Below are positions 29,766 to 38,527 of a DNA stretch of 64,000 nt, one piece after another (positions within the stretch are counted from its first letter, which is position 1; the number at the start of each line of letters is the position of its first letter). The notes beneath the pieces are model-generated. The model did not search any database, had not been told where the DNA came from, and saw only the letters and a program-made list of their open reading frames with translations. The DNA is from Streptomyces pristinaespiralis (GTDB taxonomy: Bacteria; Actinomycetota; Actinomycetes; Streptomycetales; Streptomycetaceae): NCBI RefSeq assembly GCF_001278075.1, contig NZ_CP011340.1, forward strand, positions 2,914,001 through 2,978,000. Reading direction: 5' to 3'. Both the position numbers and the translations under genes were made by a program.

Positions 29766-30401
29766 ATGTCCAGCAGCACCTACCCCGAAGCCCCGCGTAC
29801 GGGTCGTACGGGACGGCCCCGCAGCGCCGAGGCCGATGCGGCGATCCTGGAGGCGACCCGTGCCTCCCTGGTCGAGCTGGGGTGGTCGAAGCTGACCATG
29901 GGGGACGTCGCCACGCGGGCGGGGGTCGCCAAGACCACCCTGTACCGCCGCTGGGCGAACAAGAACGAGCTGGTCGTCGACGCCGTGGCCGTCCTCTTCG
30001 ACGAGCTCGAACTCCCCGACCGCGGCAGCCTGGTCGCGGACGTCGAGGGTGTGGTGCTCCAGTTCGCCGATCTGCTCGGGCAGCCGGAGACCAAGACGGC
30101 GCTGATGGGCGTCGTCGCGGAGTCCACCTGCGACGAGGCGCTGCGGGCCCGCATCCGGTCGGCGATCGTCGAGCGGCAGAAACGACTCGTCGTCGAGGGC
30201 CGGGAACGCGCTCAGGCCCGTGGCGAGCTTCCGTACGAGGACGACCCCGAGACGGAAGCCCGCAACACGGACCTGATCTTCGACGTGGTGGCGGGCGCGG
30301 TGGTCCACCGGGCGCTGGTGAGCGCGCAGCCGGTGGACGCCGAGTGGGCGCGGCGGTTCACGTCCCTGCTGGTGTCCGGCCTCACCGCCCTGCCCCGCTG
30401 A
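29766..30401 (+). CDS. TetR-family transcriptional regulator
   Basis: 211-residue repressor. The N-terminal helix-turn-helix (about 20-66) shows ILEATRASLVELGWSKLTMGDVA and TTLYRRWANKNELV; the C-terminal region (about 75-205) is the TetR_C-type ligand-binding domain. ATG 29766 is chosen; ATG 29754 would add four residues. It is convergent with icmA, 22 bases apart, and divergent from the CnoX-like gene. It may control itself through the palindrome at 29661-29677. Whether it acts on icmA is unknown. Confidence 0.9.
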   Translation: MSSSTYPEAPRTGRTGRPRSAEADAAILEATRASLVELGWSKLTMGDVATRAGVAKTTLYRRWANKNELVVDAVAVLFDELELPDRGSLVADVEGVVLQFADLLGQPETKTALMGVVAESTCDEALRARIRSAIVERQKRLVVEGRERAQARGELPYEDDPETEARNTDLIFDVVAGAVVHRALVSAQPVDAEWARRFTSLLVSGLTALPR

Positions 30402-30423
30402 GCCGGGCGGCGAGCGGACCGGC

Positions 30424-32124
30424 TCAGAAGCCGGGCGGCTCCGTGTAGATGCCCCACTCGTCGCGCAGGACGTCACAGATCTCGCCCAGCGTGGCCTCCG
30501 CCCGTACGGCGTCGAGCATCGGCGCGATCATGTTGGAGCCGTCGCGCGCGGCGGTCAGCATCGCCTCCAGCGAGGACCGCACGAGCGCCTCGTCACGGCC
30601 GGCCTTGCGGTCGGCCAGCACCCGCACCTGCTCGCGTTCGACCTCGTGGCTGACCCGCAGGATCTCCAGATCGCCGGTGACGGAGCCGGTTGCCGTGTTG
30701 ACGCCGACGACCTTCTTGTCGCCCTTCTCCAGGGACTGCTGGTAGCGGAAGGCGGACTCGGCGATCTCGCCGGTGAACCAGCCGTCCTCGATACCGCGCA
30801 GGATGCCGGAGGTGATCGGGCCGATCGGGTGCTGCCCGTCGGGGTGGGCCCGGCGTCCGCGCTCCCTGATCTGGTCGAAGATCTTCTCCGCGTCGGCCTC
30901 GATGCGGTCGGTGAGCTGCTCGACGTACCAGGAACCGCCCAGCGGGTCGGCGACGTTGGCGACGCCGGTCTCCTCCATGAGCACCTGCTGCGTGCGCAGC
31001 GCGATCTCGGCGGCCTGCTCGCTCGGCAGGGCCAGGGTCTCGTCGAGGGCGTTGGTGTGCAGGGAGTTGGTGCCGCCGAGGACCGCGGACAGCGCCTCGA
31101 CCGCCGTGCGGACCACGTTGTTGTACGGCTGCTGGGCGGTGAGCGAGACACCGGCGGTCTGGGTGTGGAAGCGCAGCCACTGGGCCTTGTCGGTCTTCGC
31201 CCCGTACACCTCCTTCATCCAGCGGGCCCAGATCCGGCGGGCCGCGCGGAACTTGGCGATCTCCTCGAAGAAGTCGAGGTGCGCGTCGAAGAAGAAGGAC
31301 AGGCCGGGTGCGAAGGTGTCGACGTCGAGGCCGCGGGAGAGGCCGAGCTCGACGTAGCCGAAGCCGTCGGCGAGCGTGTACGCGAGCTCCTGCGCGGCCG
31401 TCGCGCCGGCCTCGCGGATGTGGTAACCGGAGACCGAGAGGGGCTTGTACGCGGGGATGCCGGCCGCGCAGTGCTCCATCAGGTCGCCGATGAGTCGCAG
31501 ATGCGGCTCGGGCTGGAAGAGCCACTCCTTCTGCGCGATGTACTCCTTGAAGATGTCCGTCTGCAGGGTGCCGTTGAGCACGGCCGGGTCGACGCCCTGG
31601 CGCTCGGCGGCGACCAGGTACATGCAGAAGACGGGGACGGCGGGACCGGAGATGGTCATCGACGTCGTGACGTCGCCGAGCGGGATGTCCTTGAAGAGGA
31701 CCTCCATGTCGGCGGCGGAGTCGATGGCGACACCGCAGTGGCCGACCTCGCCGAGCGAGCGCGGGTCGTCGGAGTCGCGTCCCATGAGGGTCGGCATGTC
31801 GAAGGCGACGGACAGCCCGCCGCCGCCGGCGGCCAGGATCATCTTGTAGCGCTCGTTCGTCTGCTCGGCGTTGCCGAAGCCTGCGAACTGGCGGATGGTC
31901 CAGGTGCGGCCGCGGTAGCCGGTGGGATGCAGTCCGCGGGTGAAGGGATACTCACCGGGCCAGCCGATGCGTTCGAAGCCCTCGTAGTGGTCCCCGGGCC
32001 GGGGGCCGTAGACGGGCTCGACCGGATCCCCGGAGAGCGTGGTGAAGTCGGCGTCCCGCTTGCGGGCCTTGTCGTAACGGGCCTGCCAGCGTCGGCGGCC
32101 TTCCTCGATCGCGTCAGCGTCCAT
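30424..32124 (-). CDS. icmA: Isobutyryl-CoA mutase large subunit
   Basis: 566-residue B12-dependent acyl-CoA mutase chain, the same length as characterised IcmA. It rearranges isobutyryl-CoA and n-butyryl-CoA, linking valine and butyrate metabolism to polyketide precursors. Two residues separate it from methylmalonyl-CoA mutase: F80 (in TIRQFAGFG, where that enzyme has tyrosine) and Q198 (in EYIAQKEW, where it has arginine). The B12-binding part is absent, as expected, because it resides on the small subunit IcmB, which is not in the window. The ATG at 32124 is eight bases from a perfect 24-bp palindrome. The chaperone MeaB is encoded 12 kb away (44416-45372). Confidence 0.95.
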   Translation of the reverse strand: MDADAIEEGRRRWQARYDKARKRDADFTTLSGDPVEPVYGPRPGDHYEGFERIGWPGEYPFTRGLHPTGYRGRTWTIRQFAGFGNAEQTNERYKMILAAGGGGLSVAFDMPTLMGRDSDDPRSLGEVGHCGVAIDSAADMEVLFKDIPLGDVTTSMTISGPAVPVFCMYLVAAERQGVDPAVLNGTLQTDIFKEYIAQKEWLFQPEPHLRLIGDLMEHCAAGIPAYKPLSVSGYHIREAGATAAQELAYTLADGFGYVELGLSRGLDVDTFAPGLSFFFDAHLDFFEEIAKFRAARRIWARWMKEVYGAKTDKAQWLRFHTQTAGVSLTAQQPYNNVVRTAVEALSAVLGGTNSLHTNALDETLALPSEQAAEIALRTQQVLMEETGVANVADPLGGSWYVEQLTDRIEADAEKIFDQIRERGRRAHPDGQHPIGPITSGILRGIEDGWFTGEIAESAFRYQQSLEKGDKKVVGVNTATGSVTGDLEILRVSHEVEREQVRVLADRKAGRDEALVRSSLEAMLTAARDGSNMIAPMLDAVRAEATLGEICDVLRDEWGIYTEPPGF

Positions 32125-32131
32125 ACCTCGA

Positions 32132-32155
32132 ATTTACTAGGACGTCCTAGTAAAT
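32132..32155 (-). promoter_or_regulatory. Perfect 24-bp palindrome upstream of icmA
   Basis: Each half is ATTTACTAGGAC read 5' to 3', with no spacer and no mismatch. It begins seven bases upstream of the icmA start codon, so a bound protein would block transcription or translation initiation. It is AT-rich against its surroundings. Confidence 0.7.
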
Positions 32156-32165
32156 GTCGATGGCA

Positions 32166-32194
32166 AAGCGCCGCGAGCCGTGCTCGCGGCGCTT
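32166..32194 (-). terminator. Terminator of the DUF3817 gene
   Basis: Perfect 13-bp stem (32166-32178 with 32182-32194) and a CGT loop, just past the 32202 gene stop. Followed by TTTGCC on the minus strand. Confidence 0.8.
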
Positions 32195-32201
32195 CGGGGT
32201 C

Positions 32202-32531
32202 CTACGCGTCGGCCGTCGCCGGGGCGGCGTCACCGGCGATCAGGGCGCGCGCCTCGCGCGTGATCCTCGGCTCGACGAAGAACGAGGCGAAGGGGATGCA
32301 GCCCGCGGCCAGCACCCACAGCAGCTTCCCGAACGGCCACTTCGCCTTGGAGCCCAGATCGAAGGCGAAGACGACGTAGATGATGAAGAGCACACCGTGG
32401 ATCTGCGAGATCAGCATGGTGTCGCCGGTGTCGAACCCGTACTTCATGACGATGGCGGCGGTGAACACGAGGAGCCACACGGCCGTGATGTACGCCATCA
32501 CCCGGTAGCGGGTCAGGACATTCGCTTTCAT
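32202..32531 (-). CDS. DUF3817 small membrane protein
   Basis: 109-residue integral membrane protein with three hydrophobic spans (about 11-30, 45-65, 72-92), beginning MKANVLTRYRVMAYITAVWL. It belongs to the DUF3817 family (YdzA-like). The ATG at 32531 gives the typical N-terminus. It lies 52 bases after a MarR gene on the same strand and is closed by a hairpin. A second paralogue is at 38017-38361. Function is unknown. Confidence 0.88.
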   Translation of the reverse strand: MKANVLTRYRVMAYITAVWLLVFTAAIVMKYGFDTGDTMLISQIHGVLFIIYVVFAFDLGSKAKWPFGKLLWVLAAGCIPFASFFVEPRITREARALIAGDAAPATADA

Positions 32532-32583
32532 GGCATCGAGCGTAACCGGGCGCAAGGGCCGATCTTCGCCCGGGGCGGCCGGG

Positions 32584-33093
32584 TCACTTCTCGTCGAAGT
32601 CGCCCGCCGCGACGCGCAGCGGACGCAGCAGCGCGAAGATCTCCCCGCACTCCTCCGCGTCGTACGTGCCCAGGCCGAAGTCCATGGCCATCAGGTCGCG
32701 AGTGGCGGCCTCCACCACCTCGCGGCCCTTGTCCGTGATCGAGGCGAGCGTGCCGCGGCCGTCGTTCGGGTTGGGCCGCTTGTCGACCAGGCCGGACCTG
32801 ACGAGCCGGTCGACCGTGTTGGTCACCGAGGTGGGGTGCACCATCAGCCGCTCGCCGATCTTGGACATCGGCAGCTCACCGGCCTTGGAGAAGGTGAGCA
32901 GCACCAGCGCCTCGTACCGGGCGAAGGTCAGTCCGTACGGTTTGACGACGGCGTCGACCTCGGCCAGCAGGATCTGGTGGGCGCGCATGATGGACGTGAT
33001 CGCCGCCATCGACGGCACGGGGCCCCATCGCTCCTGCCACAGCTCGTCGGCGCGGGCGATCGGATCGAAGGGGAGACTGAGCGGCTTCGGCAC
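32584..33093 (-). CDS. MarR-family transcriptional regulator
   Basis: 169-residue regulator with the winged helix of MarR (about 60-135; YEALVLLTFSKAGELPMSKIGERL, then TSVTNTVDRLVRSGLV and the wing DGRGTLASITDKG). The start is GTG at 33093. It probably forms a unit with the downstream DUF3817 gene, 52 bases away, and lies 20 bases after the MFS gene stop on the same strand, so the three genes may be read together. The ligand is unknown. Confidence 0.9.
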   Translation of the reverse strand: MPKPLSLPFDPIARADELWQERWGPVPSMAAITSIMRAHQILLAEVDAVVKPYGLTFARYEALVLLTFSKAGELPMSKIGERLMVHPTSVTNTVDRLVRSGLVDKRPNPNDGRGTLASITDKGREVVEAATRDLMAMDFGLGTYDAEECGEIFALLRPLRVAAGDFDEK

Positions 33094-33113
33094 GGCACGA
33101 CCTTACCGACTGG

Positions 33114-34445
33114 TCACATGCTGGTCAGCCCCGTCTCGCCTTTCGGTCGTTCAACCCTTTGATCCGATGATCCTGCCGCGCCGCTCCGACGCGCCTCGGC
33201 GACGAGCGCCAGGGCGCACAGGGTGCCGAGCACTCCCGCCCCCGTGACGACGTGGTGCACCGGCCAGAACTCCGCGGCCAGGCCCGCGAGCGCCATGCCG
33301 ACGCCCTGGACCGTCATCAGCCCGGCCGTCATCAGCGTCATCGCCCGGCCGCGCAGCTCCTCGGGGACCGCCTCGACGAACCACTGGTCGAGGCCGATGA
33401 CATACGCCGCGCCCACTCCGGTGAGGGCCAGCAGCACAAGGGTCCACGCCAGGCCGGGGCGCACGGCGTACCCCAGCAGCGGCAGCAGGCCCACGGCGGC
33501 GGCCGGCAGCACGATCCGGGAGCGGCCGCGGGGGCTCAGCACCGACCCCGCGTACAGCTCGGCGGCGATGTGGCCGACCGGCATCGCGCACATCAGGAGA
33601 CCCAGGAACACGGGGCCGACGCCGAGTTCACCCGCGTACGGGGCGGCCAGCGCCTCGGGAGCCACCACGAACATCGCGGGCAGCCAGAACAGCAGCAGAA
33701 GCACGCGGATCCGGCGGTCGCGCAGGATCAGCCGGGCCCCGGCGAGCGAATCCGCCATGAGCGCACCGCCGCCGCCCGCACGCGCGGGACGGTCCTTGGT
33801 GCCGCACCGCAGCAGCAGCGCGGAGCAGAGGAACGTCACCGCCGTGACGGCGATCGCCTGCCGCGGGGAGACCGCGGCGAGCAGCAGACCACCCGCCCCG
33901 AAACCGGCGAGCAGCGCGCTCTGGGAGACGATCCGCAGCAGCGAGCGGCCCAGCACGTACGGCTCGCCCTCGCCGAGGATGTCCGTGAGGGCCGCCGTCC
34001 GCGTGCCGGTGAAGACGGGTGACACGGCGGCGACGGCGCAGCGCAGCGCGAGCAGGCCGCCGACGGGCGTGCCGGGCAGCACCATGACCGCCACACAGGC
34101 GGCGCACACCAGGTCGCAGACGACGAGCACGCGCCGGGCGGGGTACCGGTCGGCGACGCCCGCGAGGAGCGTTCCGCCGAGGAGGTAGGGCAGGAACCCG
34201 AGCGCGAAGGTGAGGGCGCTCAGGAGCGGCGAGCCGGTGAGGTCGTACACGAGCACGGTGAGCGAGATCTCGCTGACGACGACGCCGAGGAGGGACAGGA
34301 CGTGCGCGGCGAACACGGCACGGAACTCCCTTACGGCGAACACGGACCGGTAGCCGGTGCGCGGCGACGGGTGCGGAGCCGTGCCGGTGCTGCCGGGCGC
34401 GGAGTGCGGAGATGTCGGCGGCGTCGGAGGGGTCTGTGTCGGCAT
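33114..34445 (-). CDS. MFS transporter
   Basis: 443-residue major facilitator protein with about twelve membrane spans. The N-terminal 30 residues are Pro/Thr/Ser-rich and disordered. The MFS loop motif appears as LLAGVADRYPARRVLV. Most similar in style to actinobacterial exporters of the MFS_3/enterobactin-exporter type. The divergent ArsR-like gene at 34520 is the natural regulator candidate. The substrate cannot be inferred. Confidence 0.88.
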   Translation of the reverse strand: MPTQTPPTPPTSPHSAPGSTGTAPHPSPRTGYRSVFAVREFRAVFAAHVLSLLGVVVSEISLTVLVYDLTGSPLLSALTFALGFLPYLLGGTLLAGVADRYPARRVLVVCDLVCAACVAVMVLPGTPVGGLLALRCAVAAVSPVFTGTRTAALTDILGEGEPYVLGRSLLRIVSQSALLAGFGAGGLLLAAVSPRQAIAVTAVTFLCSALLLRCGTKDRPARAGGGGALMADSLAGARLILRDRRIRVLLLLFWLPAMFVVAPEALAAPYAGELGVGPVFLGLLMCAMPVGHIAAELYAGSVLSPRGRSRIVLPAAAVGLLPLLGYAVRPGLAWTLVLLALTGVGAAYVIGLDQWFVEAVPEELRGRAMTLMTAGLMTVQGVGMALAGLAAEFWPVHHVVTGAGVLGTLCALALVAEARRSGAAGSSDQRVERPKGETGLTSM

Positions 34446-34519
34446 GCGGATCAGCGTCGCGCCGCCGTGCGGCGGACCCTAGACTTTCGGCTCACACCGA
34501 ATCTTCCGGGCGGGGTCCG

Positions 34520-35521
34520 ATGCCGTTCCATCTCCATCTCGCGGAAGCGGACCTGCTGCGCTGCCGGTTCGCGATCTCCCCGCTGTGGGAGACCCAGGAG
34601 GCGGTCCGCACCCTCGCCCGCCCCGAGCGCCACGGCTACCACCTGCCGTGGCTGCGGCGGACACGGGAGGCGACCGCCGGGATCGACCTGCGGCCCCTGT
34701 GGCTGCTGATGCCGTCCGGGGGCGGCCACAACCCGGACTTCTTCTGTCCGCCGCCGCTCGGTCCGGCCGTGCCGTTCGAGGAGGAGCTCGCGGTCGTACG
34801 GGCGACCCCGCCGGGAACGGCGCGCGACGACATGGCGGCCGCCCTGGCCGCGACGCCCGGGGCGGCCCGCAGTGCGCTGGGCCGTTCCCTGCTCGCGGAT
34901 CCCGCCCGTACGGTCCGGCGGCTGGCGGATCTGCTGGAGCAGGTCTGGCACACGCTGATCGAGCCGGAATGGCCCCGGCTGCGCGCACTTTTGGAGGCGG
35001 ACGTCGCCTACCACTCGCGGCGGCTGGCGGAGGGCGGCTTCGGGCGGCTGGTCGGGGAGTTGAGCCCCCGGCTGGCCTTCGAGGACGCCACGCTGAAGAT
35101 CGACGGCATGCGGGGCAGCCATGTGCGGTCGCTGGACGGCCAGGGTCTGGTGCTGATGCCGAGCGTGTTCTGCTGGCCGGACGTGATCAGCGGCTTCGAA
35201 CCGCCGTGGCAGCCGGCGGTCGTGTATCCGGCGCGCGGAGTCGGAGGGCTGTGGTCGCCGCCGCAGGACCGCACGCCGGCGGCCCTGGCCGCGCTGCTCG
35301 GCCGGGCGAGGGCGGACGTACTCCGCGCGCTCGGCGAGCCGGCGTCGACCTCTTCGCTGGCACGGCTGCTCGGGCTGGCGCCGTCGACCGTGTCGGCGCA
35401 TCTCTCGGTGCTGCGGGCGGCGGGGCTGCTGACCTCGCGCCGTTACGGCCACCAGGTGCTGTACGAGCGGACACCGCTGGGCATCACCCTCGCGGGACCG
35501 CAGCCGGACACCTTGTCCTGA
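34520..35521 (+). CDS. ArsR-type regulator with DUF5937 N-terminal domain
   Basis: 333 residues. Residues 1 to about 245 form a DUF5937-like domain seen in actinobacterial regulators, and the C-terminal 80 residues are an ArsR winged helix (LLGRARADVLRALGEPASTSS, then LGLAPSTVSAHLSVLRAAGLL and SRRYGHQVLYERT). No ArsR metal-binding cysteine box is present, so this is not a classical metal sensor. The ATG at 34520 follows GGCGGGG. TAGACT at 34480-34485 may be a -10. It is divergent from the MFS exporter and probably controls it. Confidence 0.85.
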   Translation: MPFHLHLAEADLLRCRFAISPLWETQEAVRTLARPERHGYHLPWLRRTREATAGIDLRPLWLLMPSGGGHNPDFFCPPPLGPAVPFEEELAVVRATPPGTARDDMAAALAATPGAARSALGRSLLADPARTVRRLADLLEQVWHTLIEPEWPRLRALLEADVAYHSRRLAEGGFGRLVGELSPRLAFEDATLKIDGMRGSHVRSLDGQGLVLMPSVFCWPDVISGFEPPWQPAVVYPARGVGGLWSPPQDRTPAALAALLGRARADVLRALGEPASTSSLARLLGLAPSTVSAHLSVLRAAGLLTSRRYGHQVLYERTPLGITLAGPQPDTLS

Positions 35522-35573
35522 GTCCGTGCGGGTCGGGCCGCTCGGAGCACATGACGCCCCGACGCAGCGGGTG

Positions 35574-36206
35574 TCAGCGCCGCAGGGACCGCTTCACGTG
35601 GGCCCGGACCGCGCGCTGCGCGACCGGTCCGAGCGACTCGAACGCCCCCAGAAGCGCGGTGAGCTGCTCCAGCGCGTCCAGCGCCCGCCCGGCGCCGTCC
35701 GGGTCCACGCCCTCGTACAGCTCGAGGCCGACGAAGGCGGCGGCGACCGCCCGGGCCAGGCCCTCGTGGTCGGTGAAGTCGGCGATCGGCGTCCCGCCGA
35801 GGACCCGGGCGAGCACCTGCTCGATCTCGGTGATCCACAGATCCAGCCCGGCGGCCGTGGCGGGCCCGAGACGCGGCTGCGACTGGGCGCCGGCGAGCAG
35901 CTGCCCGAGCACCGCGACGTGCCCCTCCTCCTTCTCCTGTACGTGCATCCGGCGTCCGAGGTCCAGCAGTTCCGCCAGGGTGGAGATCTGCCGCAGCTCG
36001 TCCCGGTAGCGGGCCACCCGCTGTTCGGCCCCGTAGCGGCAGGCTGCCGCCAGGAGACCGTCGACGGATCCGAAGTGGTAGAAGACGAGCGCCTGGTTCA
36101 CCCCGGCCGCCGCCGCGACCGACCGGGCGGAGGTCCTGGCGATGCCCTGCTCGACGAGCGTGGCCAGCGCGCCCCGCAGCAGTTTCTCCTTGGTGTCCTC
36201 GCTCAC
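35574..36206 (-). CDS. TetR-family transcriptional regulator
   Basis: 210-residue regulator. The N-terminal helix-turn-helix (about 6-52) reads KLLRGALATLVEQGIARTSARSV, then GVNQALVFYHFGSVDGLLAA; the rest is a helical ligand domain. The GTG start overlaps the DUF4166 stop (GTGA), making it the last gene of a three-gene operon. The twin dyads at 37601-37616 and 37643-37658 ahead of that operon are the probable operators for self-repression. Confidence 0.9.
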   Translation of the reverse strand: MSEDTKEKLLRGALATLVEQGIARTSARSVAAAAGVNQALVFYHFGSVDGLLAAACRYGAEQRVARYRDELRQISTLAELLDLGRRMHVQEKEEGHVAVLGQLLAGAQSQPRLGPATAAGLDLWITEIEQVLARVLGGTPIADFTDHEGLARAVAAAFVGLELYEGVDPDGAGRALDALEQLTALLGAFESLGPVAQRAVRAHVKRSLRR

Positions 36207-36883
36207 GCCCGCGTCTCCTCGCGTACGGGACGCAGCCCGGCGCGCACCCCGAGGGAGCGTACGTCCCGGTACTCGGCGGTGAACGAGCCCGTGTACCCGA
36301 AGAGCGGTCCGAAGCGGCGGTTGGTCACCCGCACCCGGATGCGGAAGCGCCCGGTGGCCTCGTCGAACGCCTCGCGGACCTCGGCGTCGCCGCCGATCAG
36401 GTCCGGTACACGCAGGTCCAGCGGCCCTTCACGGAAACGGTGCACTCCGGAGCGGATGAGGAGGGAGCCGTCCGGTTCCGCGGTCGGATGCAGGTCGCTC
36501 GCGAGGTGCTGGTGCGTGCCGAGGTAGTCGAGCACCCGGTCGCCGCCCGGCGCGAGCACCATCGTGGCGTCGAACCGGCGCGGACCGGACGGCAGGGCGA
36601 AGGTGCGCACGAAGGTGACGGTCTCGCGCCCCGACGAGTCGGAGTAGGGCACGTTCTCGATGGTGAAGGGGACGTCACGGCCGGTACGCGGGACGAGGAT
36701 GTTCCGGGTGGCGCCGAGGGCCAGGAACGGCCTGACGAAGGCGCGGCCGTGCCAGATCCGGTCCATCACCCCGTGGCCGACGCATGCCTCGTTGCTGTCG
36801 AGTCCGACGGAGAAGCGGCGCTGCAGCTCGGGGTGGAGGCGGTCGAAGTCAGCGCCCATGGCGCTGCGGAAGATCGAGTTCAT
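36203..36883 (-). CDS. DUF4166 protein
   Basis: 226-residue soluble protein of the DUF4166 family, beginning MNSIFRSAMGADFDRLHPEL and rich in beta strands (ILVPRTGRDVPFTIENVPY, then GPLFGYTGSFTAEY). In other bacteria this domain occurs beside or fused to epimerase/saccharopine-dehydrogenase-like and SRPBCC proteins; its reaction is not known. Both ends overlap neighbouring genes by four bases, so translation is coupled within the operon. Confidence 0.85.
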   Translation of the reverse strand: MNSIFRSAMGADFDRLHPELQRRFSVGLDSNEACVGHGVMDRIWHGRAFVRPFLALGATRNILVPRTGRDVPFTIENVPYSDSSGRETVTFVRTFALPSGPRRFDATMVLAPGGDRVLDYLGTHQHLASDLHPTAEPDGSLLIRSGVHRFREGPLDLRVPDLIGGDAEVREAFDEATGRFRIRVRVTNRRFGPLFGYTGSFTAEYRDVRSLGVRAGLRPVREETRA

Positions 36884-37572
36884 GCGGCTTCCATGGTGTG
36901 GAGGAGTGCCGGGGCACTCGTGCGCGGTGGCGCGGTGCGCAGGCAGCGGCGGGCGGCCGGAGTCAGCCGGGACGGCGGCAGCAGCAGTGCGGCGACGGCG
37001 GTGGCGACGGCGACTGCCGGGGAGACGAGAGCCGCGGTCAGGACCGGGACGAGCAGGCGCAGGGCCGACTCCGCCAACCAGTGGGCCAGCAGCCGCCCGG
37101 GGCTCACGCCCGCCTCGCACCACAGCCGCAGCCGGTCGAACGACCATGCCGTGGCCCAGCCCATCAGGGGCCGGAACACCCACCGGTCCGCGAATCGGCC
37201 GAACCGGCCCCAGCGGGGCCGGTAGTCGTAGCCGGTGAGGAAACGGATGCCGTCGCCCGACGGCACATAGCGCCAGTAGCCGCTGCCCTCCTTCAGCAGG
37301 GAGAGCGGATCCGGCGAGGCGAACCGCAGGGCCGACACCCGCTCGCCGTCCGCCCGCCGGCGCTCGCCCGCGGTGACTCCGGTGCCGGCGATCACCAGGA
37401 AGGGCAGCAGGCGGGTGGCGTACCGGAACCGCTGGGGCCCGCCGTCCGCGCGGGGGAGGTGGTCGATCTCCGTGAACCTCAGATCCCACCGCTGGTGCTC
37501 GTCCGGCTCCTGGGTGCGCGCCCAGAGCACCTCCATGTCGGCGCGGATGCGGGTCTCGACGTACAGCCCCAT
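36880..37572 (-). CDS. SRPBCC-like protein with C-terminal membrane segment
   Basis: 230 residues. The first about 135 resemble a START/SRPBCC ligand-binding fold (MGLYVETRIRADMEVLWART, then RYATRLLPFLVIAGTG and YWRYVPSGDGIRFLTGYDYR). The last 70 residues include one or two hydrophobic spans (LLVPVLTAALVSPAVAVATA). The ATG at 37572 precedes this fold exactly. First gene of the operon with DUF4166 and TetR genes, just downstream of twin operators. It may bind or modify a hydrophobic small molecule; function unproven. Confidence 0.75.
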   Translation of the reverse strand: MGLYVETRIRADMEVLWARTQEPDEHQRWDLRFTEIDHLPRADGGPQRFRYATRLLPFLVIAGTGVTAGERRRADGERVSALRFASPDPLSLLKEGSGYWRYVPSGDGIRFLTGYDYRPRWGRFGRFADRWVFRPLMGWATAWSFDRLRLWCEAGVSPGRLLAHWLAESALRLLVPVLTAALVSPAVAVATAVAALLLPPSRLTPAARRCLRTAPPRTSAPALLHTMEAA

Positions 37573-37600
37573 GGCGTCCCCCCGGTACAGGCAGCAGGGT

Positions 37601-37616
37601 TTGAGCGACCGCTCAA
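37601..37616 (-). promoter_or_regulatory. TetR operator 1
   Basis: TTGAGCG-AC-CGCTCAA, perfect 7-bp arms, 28 bases upstream of the SRPBCC gene start. A common form of TetR operator. Confidence 0.75.
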
Positions 37617-37642
37617 GCCTCGAGCCGCACCGTAGCCCACAT

Positions 37643-37658
37643 TTGAGCAGTCGCTCAA
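37643..37658 (-). promoter_or_regulatory. TetR operator 2
   Basis: TTGAGC-N4-GCTCAA, a second copy of the same dyad, its centre 42 bp (four helical turns) from the first. Same-face spacing suggests cooperative binding. Confidence 0.7.
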
Positions 37659-37680
37659 GATGCCGGTCCGGGCACACGCG

Positions 37681-37706
37681 AGCCCCCGGCCGCAGGGCCG
37701 GGGGCT
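37681..37706 (-). terminator. Terminator of the thiamine-binding protein operon
   Basis: Perfect 11-bp stem (37681-37691 with 37696-37706) and a GCAG loop, 20 bases past the 37727 gene stop. Confidence 0.8.
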
Positions 37707-37726
37707 TGGCAAAAGGAAGGGGGCAA

Positions 37727-38020
37727 TCAGCCGGCGAGGCGCCGTTCCACGGTGTCGACCTTGGAGGTGAGGCCGTCGGTCACCCCGGGCCGGATGTCGG
37801 CCTTCAGCACGAGGGAGACGCGGGGGGCGCGGGCCTCCACGGCGGCGACCGCGCGCCTGACCACGTCCATCACCTCGTCCCACTCGCCTTCGACCGACGT
37901 GAACATCGCGTCCGTGCGGTTCGGGAGCCCCGACTCGCGTACGACGCGGACCGCGTCGGCGACGTACTCGCCGACGTCCTCGCCCACCCCCAGGGGCGTG
38001 ACGGAGAAGGCGACGATCAC
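37727..38020 (-). CDS. MTH1187-family thiamine-binding protein
   Basis: 97-residue ferredoxin-like fold protein of the DUF77/MTH1187/YkoF superfamily, beginning [20 protein letters not shown]. Related proteins bind thiamine or its precursors. The segment [21 protein letters not shown] is typical. It overlaps the DUF3817 gene start-to-stop by four bases (ATGA), so the two are one operon. Whether it binds thiamine here is not shown. Confidence 0.88.
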   Translation of the reverse strand: MIVAFSVTPLGVGEDVGEYVADAVRVVRESGLPNRTDAMFTSVEGEWDEVMDVVRRAVAAVEARAPRVSLVLKADIRPGVTDGLTSKVDTVERRLAG

Positions 38021-38361
38021 GCGTCGACCACGTTCTCGCGGGCGGCGCGGGAGGCGATGACGGCGTCGTCGGCCTCACGCTTGAGCTTGCGCTCGGCGAA
38101 GAAGCCGCCGAAGGGCAGCACGGAGAGCACGAAGTAGAGGGCCGCGGTCTTCAGGTCCCACTTGGTGCGGTTCCACGCGTCCAGCCAGAAGAGCACGTAG
38201 AGGACGAAGAGCAGACCGTGGATCGCACCCATGACCGGGACCGCGTTGAAGTCCGTCGTGCGCTTGAGGACCGAGCAGACGAGGAGCAGGAGGAACGAGA
38301 CGGCCTCCGGCGCGGAGACGAGACGGAGGCGGTGGAGGGAGGAGGCGGTCTTGATGTCCAC
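38017..38361 (-). CDS. DUF3817 small membrane protein, second copy
   Basis: 114 residues with three hydrophobic spans (about 17-33, 43-62, 72-90) and a charged C-terminal tail; [20 protein letters not shown] and [18 protein letters not shown] match DUF3817 and the paralogue at 32202-32531. It is upstream of, and coupled to, a thiamine-binding-type gene. Function unknown. Confidence 0.88.
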   Translation of the reverse strand: MDIKTASSLHRLRLVSAPEAVSFLLLLVCSVLKRTTDFNAVPVMGAIHGLLFVLYVLFWLDAWNRTKWDLKTAALYFVLSVLPFGGFFAERKLKREADDAVIASRAARENVVDA

Positions 38362-38527
38362 GAGTCACCTTCGGTGGCGAGGGGATGGGCGGGGGGCATG
38401 GATCTTGTGAACGCGCGCACAAGCCCGCGGACCATTGTGGCAGGCCACTTTGCGAAGTCTTTGTCAGGGTCCGGATCCTCCCCGAGGACGCTGTTCGGGG
38501 CAGGTTTCACCGGATAACGTCGGGCCC

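Noticed and set aside
30424..32124. Methylmalonyl-CoA mutase large subunit
   Set aside because: The two specificity residues are Phe80 and Gln198, the isobutyryl-CoA mutase pattern, and the chain lacks a B12 domain.
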